From positions 31,534,201-31,598,200 of the forward strand of contig NC_030678.2 in assembly GCF_000004195.4 (NCBI RefSeq): a stretch of 64,000 nt of DNA, read 5' to 3'. Below are positions 57,349 through 64,000 of this stretch, in pieces. The notes below the pieces were generated by a model. It ran no database searches, was not told the origin of the DNA, and saw only the letters and a program-made list of their open reading frames with translations. The stretch comes from Xenopus tropicalis (taxonomy: Eukaryota; Chordata; Amphibia; Anura; Pipidae). Both the position numbers and the translations under genes were made by a program. Positions within the stretch are counted from its first letter, which is position 1; every line of letters begins with the position of its first letter.

Positions 57349-57388
57349 TTTGAATTCATGACGGAAAGCTATGTCACATCACTTGTGA

Positions 57389-57405
57389 ACTACATTTCCC
57401 GAGAG
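57389..57405 (+). promoter_or_regulatory. second ACTACA-type motif (plus strand)
   Basis: ACTACATTTCCCGAGAG resembles the left half of the ZNF143 site in the opposite orientation to the one at 57329-57348. This gives a divergent pair about 40 bp apart. Confidence 0.35.
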
Positions 57406-57433
57406 CGGACTAGCGGCTTTGGGGAGTGTAGTT

Positions 57434-57447
57434 GTTGCCATGGTTAC
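57434..57447 (+). promoter_or_regulatory. RFX X-box motif
   Basis: GTTGCCATGGTTAC is a palindromic match to the X-box consensus GTYNCCATRGYAAC, with a single deviation near the right end. RFX factors bind such sites in promoters, including ciliary genes. Its place in the CpG-rich patch supports promoter function. Confidence 0.55.
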
Positions 57448-57500
57448 GGCTTGCGCCCCCACATGTCCTTGGACGCACTATGTTGCGGGTTTGTGCTCGT

Positions 57501-57845
57501 GTTTTTAACTCATTCACTTATAGGAGATTTTTTTAATTTCATTTTGTAATAAATGAAGGATTCTCTTGTAATAATTATACAGAAGTCTTCTAACCCCATG
57601 TTAGGCTACTAATGATCCTCTCAGGGCATTGTTATGAATTTATTGGGGGTCGGGTCGCTATGTAAAGTAATTGGACAGTATTTTGGCAGCTTTAAGCCCC
57701 ATGCTTTTAAAGGACACTTTTTACTGCTAAATTGTTACCCCAGCCCACGGGAATACACTGGCTCACACAGGCCGCAGTTGGGAGAAGCAATATCTTTTTT
57801 CCAAAAAAATAAAAAAGCCCCCTGAGAGCACTAGGCAGCCACACT
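57501..57845. other. flank right of the candidate promoter, nothing recognised
   Basis: No coding exon or repeat seen. The 63-codon frame that starts in the promoter patch is not supported. Confidence 0.4.
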
Positions 57846-57849
57846 GGGG

Positions 57850-58048
57850 TTGCTACCTCTTCCATTTAACGATGCCAAATATTGAATTAACATCCTGTAT
57901 GGCTAATTAGCAATTCATTTAGATGAATGTTGCATGGCTGCACATAAATCAGTTCAGTCTGCAGCATGCATCTAAATTAATTACTACTTAGCCATGCAAG
58001 ATGTTTATTCAATATATGGCCAGTATTAAAGGGGTGAGGTGGCAACTG
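57850..58048. mobile_element. foldback MITE (GGTTGCTACCTC)
   Basis: Left GGTTGCTACCTCTTCCATTTAA and right TTAAAGGGGTGAGGTGGCAAC are inverted. The arms continue as CCAAATATTGAATTAACATC facing GATGTTTATTCAATATATGG. Confidence 0.65.
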
Positions 58049-58134
58049 TACCCGTGAAGGGGCTCCTAGTGCGGCTGGCCTTGTTTAGTGGCCCACAGGC
58101 ACATAATGAGCACTTCTCTCAGCATAATCTTTAT

Positions 58135-58198
58135 GCACACACAGAGGCCCCTAGCAGCCCACTAAGTAGTGTCTATGGCATCTTACAGCAGCCCCTCA
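58135..58198 (+). mobile_element. partial ~150-bp MITE, family GGCATTTGCCAGAATCCACA
   Basis: ACAGAGGCCCCTAGCAGCCC and TATGGCATCTTACAGCAGCC match the family; the right half is lost. Confidence 0.55.
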
Positions 58199-58356
58199 TA
58201 CACAGTGGTGTCCCAGCCACGCAACATCACTGCACATGGGGGTGCACACGCGGGGTAGTGGGGGATGCAGGGGCGAGGTGGCCAGCCGGGTTGCCTAGGG
58301 CTCCGGGTCGGCTTGGCCTGCTCCTGGTACTGTGATTGACTCCTGAAGGGTGTTTG

Positions 58357-58551
58357 CTGGGTTGGACTGGGGGGTGCAGGGCCCACCGGGGCTACTACCT
58401 CTCCGAACCCCTCCCTCGAGCACACATAAATTAAACTTGCCTTCAGCACGTTGGGGGAGGGAGACCGGTGGCTCAGAGGTGTACCCGGCGGGGGGATCAG
58501 GTCTGGGCAGCAGCCGCCTGGGTTTTTACCCGGTGGCCCAGTCCAACCCTG
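58357..58551. mobile_element. hAT-like MITE, family GGGTCGGACTGG
   Basis: CTGGGTTGGACTGGGGGG and GGCCCAGTCCAACCCTG are inverted. Flanks GGTGTTTG and AGTGTATG agree at 6 of 8 positions, a worn 8-bp duplication. Confidence 0.7.
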
Positions 58552-58631
58552 AGTGTATGTGATTATATATGTTATTTATTGCGCTACCTCAAATATGTTT
58601 TCTCCAAGTGATCTGGATATTTATAAAGAAG

Positions 58632-59745
58632 TGTAGGGAGATCAGAGAGCCACTTCCCCTGTGTTTCTGTCTGTGACATCATCCAGCCCAGTAACAGGCT
58701 GGGGAGCAATCCAATTGGCTGGGCCTGTGCACCTCTGAGGAAAGAGGAGGACCCAGGAACAGAAAAGGTTTGGAGCCAAAACAAGGGGGTGGGGCCAGTA
58801 GAGGTTATAAAGGAACCCTGCTGCAGGAACCTGTCAGAGCCTGATCCGGTCAGCAGAGAGAAGCAGCAGAGGGAAAGAGAGACACAGCGAGAGACACAGC
58901 GAGAGACACAGCGAGAGACACAGCGGGAGACACAGCGGGAGACACAGCGGGAGACACAGCGGGAGACACAGCGGGAGACACAGCGGGAGACACAGCGGGA
59001 GACACAGCGGGAGACACAGAGAGACAGCAAAGAGTAAAGGAGCCTGGTAATCTGACTTCTTTAGCAGAGCTGTATATGCTCTGCTTGTTTGGGGCAGGTA
59101 GTGCTCTTGGAAAGGGAAACTTTGCCAGGGACTGAACTGAGCAATTGCTTTGTCAATCAGGAGTGGGACTGTGGCACCTTGAGAGTCTGTGCCAGGGGTT
59201 GCTAGACCACAGGGGTTGCCCAGGGCAGGGTTACAGTATCTATATATAGTTAATCTTTGTGTGATTTATTGTCCTAGTGGAATTCCCCTGAGGTGTGCTC
59301 CTCCGTGCCCACTAGTAGCTACAGGAGTGCGGTAAGAAAAGGTTTACAGACGTTATTATTGTTAAGAACCGCTAATGCCCATTTACTGTCTATATCTGAG
59401 AGATATAGTTCTACAACACCCTGCCTCCAGCATACACAAGGGCCCACGCCTGAAGATTGCCTAGTGAACAATGCATAGTGCATCATTTACTGATTAAGTG
59501 GATAGTCTCTGGAGCACTATACCTCTGTTTAACTATAGCCTTACAGTAAGAAGGAATGTAGGATGGGAGCTGAGAAGGGTGGGCAATAATATAGCAGACC
59601 TGTGGTCTGGGCCCCTTGCGCCTTGAACCTGGGTGGCAACCCTACCTCAGGGTCTGCTGTAATGTATTTATGGCACTAAGTCCAGGCCTGCACTAGGTTA
59701 GTTGGCCAGAAAGCCTAAACAGGGCAAAGCCACAATCCCACTACA
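58632..59745 (+). mobile_element. LTR candidate containing a 12-bp array
   Basis: TGTAGGGAG at the left and ATCCCACTACA at the right give TG..CA ends. CCAAT (58711) and TATAAAGG (58806) are spaced like a U3 promoter, with a GAGCCTGATCC-type start region downstream. No target duplication seen and no retroelement genes beside it. Boundaries uncertain. Confidence 0.35.
58877..59022. repeat. 12-bp minisatellite (GAGACACAGCGG), about 12 units
   Basis: Near-perfect units, the first ones with GCGA instead of GCGG. The unit is a multiple of three, so plus-strand frames stay open as a four-residue RETQ repeat. The minus strand reads as VSRC. Confidence 0.97.
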
Positions 59746-60492
59746 CCCCTCCAGCTGTTGCTTGCAGGGCTACACAATAAGCCATTATTCCTGCCCTTTT
59801 GGCTGTCTGTGGAATGTTGAGAGCTGCAGTTTAGCAACTACCAGGAATCTGCAAATCTGACTTTCTGTTGTATGTACTGAAATTAGCTAAAACCAGTTAT
59901 AATAGAGCTTGTTTTCCTTGTTTGTGTATGGGGGGAGGGGGAGATGTAAGACCTGTGCAACCCTTGAGAATATTTACTGGCCACAGACACCGATATCTGG
60001 CAAAGCTCCATAAACAGGCCTCAAGAACATTAAAAAACTAAATAAATGGGAATATGTGAACAAGCCATATTTATCCAATTGCAATGTGAGCGATTCCAGG
60101 GCAAAATTATTGCATTCTTCAATATAGATTACAGGGCTGATGTATGAATATTATTGGTAACTTGCTCTTTGCATAGCCGCCCCTGCTGGGTTCTGTGTAA
60201 AACAAAAAACATCACTTTCTATTATGTTTGCTTTGTGTTCCCTTCTATTCTGCCTCTTCCCATCCTACAATCTATTCTCCAATCTGGTTTCGGAAGGTCC
60301 CGTGAATCCCCGCAGTCATCTTCATATTTGTATTTAGTTATGACATGGGGCATATCTGTATGATAGAGCGTATCTTGCTCTGGTGGGGGATCAGGCTTGC
60401 TCAATAATTCAGTAAACCTGGTATGTAGAACAGGCAGTGATGCCTGTATATCCAGGCAAGGCCTTTGCCATACTGTTTCAAAGTTCTGGTGG
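59746..60492. other. upstream DNA, nothing recognised
   Basis: No exon or repeat end identified apart from a hAT-like scrap near 59.75-59.83 kb. Confidence 0.4.
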
Positions 60493-60759
60493 GAGGGGCT
60501 CATAGGCAGCGGGTGACTGTTTTGTTTGGGGAGGCTAAAGATGGGCTATACATAGACGGACCTAAAGTTAATGTGAGACTTAGTGGACTCTCTGTGGTGT
60601 AAAAAAATGACCCTCCCAACTACCTCTTGCGGTTCCCACTGACTTCCAGGGATACTGTGCAAAAGTGCGGGTGTTTTTTTTTTTTTACCCTAAAATGCTT
60701 AGGATGTAAAAGTATTCTGTGAGGGGTTCGCCATCCATTTGTGTTTGTGATCAGTTAGC

Positions 60760-61189
60760 TTAAAGGGGTAGTTCACCTTTAAATTAACTTTTATTATAAT
60801 GTAGACATTGATATTCTGAGACAATTTGCTATTGGTCCTCTTTTATTTTTAATGTTTTTTCAGTTATTTAGCTTTTTTTTCAGCAGCTCTCCATTTGGTA
60901 TTTCAGCAGCTATCTGGTTACTAGGGTCTTATTTACCCTAGCAACCAGGCAGTGGTTTAAACAAGAGATGGGGAATATGAATAGTTTAGGGGCCTGCATG
61001 GAAAAATAAGTAATAAAAAATTACAATAATAAAATTGTAGCCTTGCAGAGCAATACTTTTTGTCAGTGACCCCATTTGAAAGCTGGAAAGAGGCAGAAGA
61101 TTAATTAGGAAGACCACTTGCAAAGTTGCTAGGAATAGGCCATTCTATAACATACTAAAAGTTAACTTTAAAGTGAACCACACATTTAG
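60760..61189 (+). mobile_element. T2-like MITE nested in copy 3
   Basis: TTAAAGGGGTAGTTCACCTT at the left and AAAGTGAACCACACATTTAG at the right; same host position as 9697-10093. Confidence 0.85.
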
Positions 61190-61223
61190 ATGCGTTTGTT
61201 AGTTTTATAGAGAGAGAGAGAGG

Positions 61224-61481
61224 ATACCAGGAAAAAACCCGGTGTGCCCCTGCAACCCAGATCCGATCCCCCCGAGGGTGCTCCCACGATCCGCCGTCTC
61301 CCTCCCCAAACGTGCCGCAAGTAAGTTTCTTACTTTCTTCTTAGGATCGGTCGGGGGAGGGGGTGGATGGTGTTGGGGGCCTTGGCGGAAGGGGGGGTGA
61401 AGGCGTCTGGGATCAGTGGGGATTGTAGGGACCCCTGAGGCAGAATCCCCGGTGGGCCCTGCACCCCCCAGTCCGACCCTG
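61224..61481. mobile_element. hAT-like MITE, family GGGTCGGACTGG, nested in copy 3
   Basis: Right end CCCCCCAGTCCGACCCTG matches 4135-4319. GAGAGAGG on both sides (61216-61223 and 61482-61489) can be an 8-bp duplication, though the flank is itself GA-repetitive. The left terminus has diverged. Copies 1 and 2 lack it. Confidence 0.65.
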
Positions 61482-62267
61482 GAGAGAGGCAGCAGGTACT
61501 GACATCCCAGGCACATTATATTCAGTGAGATGCAGTCTGTATTTAGAAAACCAGCAAATTATATGCAGTTAGAAGCAGTGGGTACAGATGGCAGATATTC
61601 AGGCCCTGGCACTATAACACTGGCACTGATACATAACATTGGCCCCACTATTACTAACTAGAAATGAGTCAAACAATGACAAAAGTAAAAAAAATTGTAA
61701 GTACAGAAAAACAACAACAACTATATAAAAGTGCAATTAGCTTTTTCAGGGTGAAAGAGTTAACTTACCATCCGTCTGTTAGGATAAGTGATAGGGATTT
61801 TATAGATGTCAGGTCAGGCAAAAAGCAATTTAATTTTAACTAGTGATTTAGCCTTTAGAACTGTGTAGCGCCTGTGTGTAGCGCCTGTGTGTGTAGCGCC
61901 TGTGGGAGTGGGATGAAATCTGCAGCAAAAGTTCAGAGTTGGTGAGGTTCTTAGGTAAAGTTACAGCCTGCAGATTCTTCTTTTCAGTCTTCATTTCTGC
62001 ACTGCCTTCAGTTTGTAATATCTCCCGAGCCCTGTCTGCATCTGTGCCTTGATTGGTCAATTTTACGGTCAAGAAAGCTGTGCTCTGATTGGGGAAAAAG
62101 AAAGATCCAATCAGAGCACAGCAGAAACGGCATGAAGGAATAGGAGAAAATTTCCAGGACAGTGCAGAAATGGAGTGAAGTTTTTTTTGTATTGTTTTAT
62201 TAAGGTGCCAGGTTTGGGAAAGCTTAGCCTCCCCTAGCCTTATTGAAAATCTGCCTATGGAGGGGCT

Positions 62268-63899
62268 TGTATTACTTCAGTGGTACTGACTCAGTATTTT
62301 GGGTTACTTACAGATACCACAATGTACTTGCAGTGTTATAGTTCAGCGGATGATGGAATATACCTGTGCCTGGAAGTTAGGGATAGTTCAGCTTGGCTCA
62401 GGGATAGAAAAGCACTGCACAATTACATAAAAACTCCCAGCATCCCTACACCAGTAGGGCAGATGCATAAATGCTGGGAATTATGGTTCTGCTACATCTG
62501 AAGCACCACTGTTTCCTGACCCTGGCTTAGATTCTAATGGCAGGGTGGAACCTGTCCTGCAAAAACCATCCTGTTAGATCTAGCATGAATAATTTAAAAG
62601 GGAATTGTGCCATAAAAGCAGCTTAAATTTAAGTTGCAACTGTACACAAGGAAAGGTACAGCAGAATTTTTGATTCACACTATTGCACAGTATTTTGTGT
62701 TCTTTCCTTAGAAAGTTTAAGCTGGGCATACATTCTCCTCATTTTTTGAGGTCACCCAACTCATAGTGGGCCAGATTGGGTATATGCAAGAATTTGCTGA
62801 CCCATGCTGACCCATTGGAAGAGAAACACCTCAATGAGCCCCACTGGTACTTGCCTAACAAGATTTTCTAAAACCTACCTAATATGTATTTGCCTATGGT
62901 AGTCAGTCAGGATACACCTTTTGTATGGTTCTATATATGGACCAGCCAGAGGCGGGCCAAGTCGACCGGGCGCCCTAGGCAACCTGGGCCCTGGGACCAG
63001 CTAGCTACTATCAAGCTGTTTATGGCCATCTTAAAGGTGGGAGAGACTGGAAGAGAAATAGAAAAGCATCCTTCCGGCCTTCAAGTAGGTGGGCTGGGTG
63101 TGATAAGGTAGCAGCACCTTCTATAGTATGCTTATGGAACTCACACCCTAGCACCCTATCTCCCTAGCCCTGGTGGATGTCAAACATTTCCAGTTCAAGG
63201 CCCCTTAAATGTCCAACTTTTTTTCAGGGCCCCTTTAGTTCATGAAATAAGTGCAACTATTGGAACCTTTGAGTGTATCAGTCATTCAGCCATAGTTACA
63301 AGAATATCTTTGGCATATCTTTGGCTTAATTTACTTATTCACCCCAAATCCCCCCTAACTGAGCTTTTACACTGGGCTTTCAGGTGTATCTATTAGAGCT
63401 AATGGCCATTCTCCCTTACTCTTAACCTGAGCCCCCCCTTCCCCTCCCCACAACTGCTCTGTATACAGGAATTTGGGATCTATTGTTGTACCCTGTTTAT
63501 TTTTTCCCCCTGTAGTTCTCGTTACCTGCTATAGACTCCCCCTGACTTCTTTGTACCTGGCCCCCCTGTAGTTGCAGAGTCTGCTCCCTCTATAGTTCTG
63601 CCACTGAATCTAATGCTTTAAGCAGGACCCATTTCCCACTTCTGGCACCTTGTAAGATTTATACTAAGTTTGCTTTTAGCTGAAGTAAAAATAGTCAATA
63701 AAGTATGAGATGGAAGTGTTACTTATTGTATGAGCGTTTATCCCCCACTCCACACATTTGCAATTATACATTAATGACTGGAAGCTGCCATCTTTAAAGA
63801 ACTCCTAGGCAGATAAAACCTTGGGGTGGCTGATATGGGCAAATACAAAGATGCCAAGTGTTCCAAATCAATAAGCCATTATATTACATTGTAGCAGTA
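62268..63899. other. upstream DNA with a hAT fragment
   Basis: 62425-62520 (AACTCCCAGCATCCCTACAC, ATGCTGGGAATTATGGTTC, CTGTTTCCTGACCCTG) is a hAT-type fragment. 62940-63000 (GGGCGCCCTAGGCAACCTGG) is another repeat scrap. No exon seen. Confidence 0.4.
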
Positions 63900-64000
63900 T
63901 TAAAAGGGGGTGGTTTACCTTTAAGTTAACTTTTAGTGTGTTATAGAATGTCCTATTCCTTGCAACTTTATATTTTTTAAATTATTGGCCTTCTTCTACC
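63900..64000 (+). mobile_element. T2-like element running off the window
   Basis: TTAAAAGGGGGTGGTTTACC then TTTAAGTTAACTTTTAGTGT matches the left end of the elements at 44359 and 60760. The right end is outside. Confidence 0.75.

Larger units (their letters stand above)
57191..57350 (-). other. specc1: putative non-coding first exon of specc1 (5' UTR)
   Basis: Seen: on the minus strand, CAGCGAG|GTAAGAGC at 57191/57190 is an almost ideal splice donor. It lies directly downstream of a CpG-richer segment with several promoter-type motifs. Inferred: because the ATG exon at 28126 starts with a splice acceptor, a non-coding exon is required upstream, and this is the best candidate in the 36 kb to its right. 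The left boundary is the donor. The right boundary (transcription start) is a guess. It could instead be an exon of an unrelated or non-coding transcript, and specc1 may use further alternative first exons. Confidence 0.35.
57180..57500. promoter_or_regulatory. candidate CpG-enriched, possibly bidirectional promoter
   Basis: Seen: within about 300 bp there is a CTCF-type core, a ZNF143-like motif on the minus strand, a second ACTACA-type motif on the plus strand, an RFX X-box, and a clear excess of CpG over the AT-rich surroundings. There is no TATA box. Inferred: a TATA-less housekeeping-type promoter driving specc1 leftwards. The two ZNF143-like motifs point in opposite directions, so a rightward transcript is possible, though I see no coding exon to the right. 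Caution: some Xenopus hAT elements end in similar ACTACAACTCCCAGCATGC sequence, so one motif could be repeat-derived. Confidence 0.45.
60501..62259 (+). mobile_element. large non-autonomous hAT-like element, copy 3 (unexpanded)
   Basis: Left CATAGGCAGCGGGTGACTG and right AAAATCTGCCTATG, with a perfect 8-bp duplication GAGGGGCT (60493-60500 and 62260-62267). Contains in order the unique 5' block, the T2-like insert (60760-61189), a GC-rich hAT insert (61224-61481), two irregular units at the 43/34-bp site (61507-61590), CAGGCCCTGGCACTATAACA, about three units at the 14-bp site (61861-61905, GTGTAGCGCCTGT), and the tail with ATTGG boxes. Best view of the ancestral layout. Confidence 0.92.

Noticed and set aside
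58584..59030. 148-codon VSRC-repeat frame and the opposite RETQ-repeat frame
   Set aside because: Both strands are open because the 12-bp unit lacks stops; no gene signals.

Overview
This window is vertebrate nuclear DNA, very probably from a clawed frog (Xenopus). The evidence is a mix of abundant small DNA transposons: T2/Kolobok-like elements (TTAA targets, ends starting TTAAAGG), hAT-like elements with 8-bp target duplications, and Harbinger-like foldback elements with TTA/TAA duplications. There are also traces of L1/Tx1 and CR1/L2-type LINEs and LTR elements. I cannot tell X. tropicalis from X. laevis by eye. No bacterial, phage or organelle features are present.

Only one protein-coding gene can be supported: specc1 (cytospin-B), on the minus strand. 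Its first coding exon lies at 27977-28126 (49 codons) and the second at 17109-17244 (45 codons plus 1 nt). Both have good splice sites, join in frame, and match the N-terminus of vertebrate SPECC1. The large following exon (coiled coils) and the C-terminal CH-domain exons are not here and must lie left of position 1. A CpG-richer patch at 57.2-57.5 kb has an excellent minus-strand splice donor, a CTCF-like core, two ZNF143-like motifs and a near-perfect RFX X-box. It is the best candidate for the gene's promoter and non-coding first exon. If so, 28127-57190 is intron 1, 17245-27976 is intron 2, 1-17108 is part of intron 3, and 57.5-64 kb is upstream DNA.

Region by region. At 0-9.3 kb, intron with Harbinger-like elements (1.56, 6.01 and 6.40 kb) and hAT-like elements (4.14 and 4.41 kb). 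At 9.34-13.21 kb, a large hAT-like element carrying a 1.7-kb array of a 14-bp repeat. At 17-28 kb, the two coding exons, a broken LINE, a solo-LTR candidate, a T2 element with a nested Harbinger-like element, and two neighbouring copies of one hAT family. At 28.2-28.5 kb, a 5'-truncated L1/Tx1 insertion with intact target duplications. At 36.7-40.2 kb, a second copy of the large hAT-like element, inverted, with a 34-bp array. At 39.5-47.7 kb, a dense cluster of T2 elements. At 49.3-53.9 kb, a 4.6-kb array of an ~82-bp minisatellite with higher-order duplications. At 57.2-57.5 kb, the presumed promoter. At 58.6-59.7 kb, an LTR candidate with a 12-bp array. At 60.5-62.3 kb, a third copy of the large hAT-like element, unexpanded.

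The most interesting observation is not a gene. Three copies of one non-autonomous hAT-like family share two internal repeat-prone sites, and each copy has a different outcome: the 14-bp site expanded, the 34-bp site expanded, or neither. At one identical TTAA inside them, different T2 elements sit in different copies. I found no sign of a new multi-gene system. The long open frames over the arrays are stop-free low-complexity repeat, not genes.
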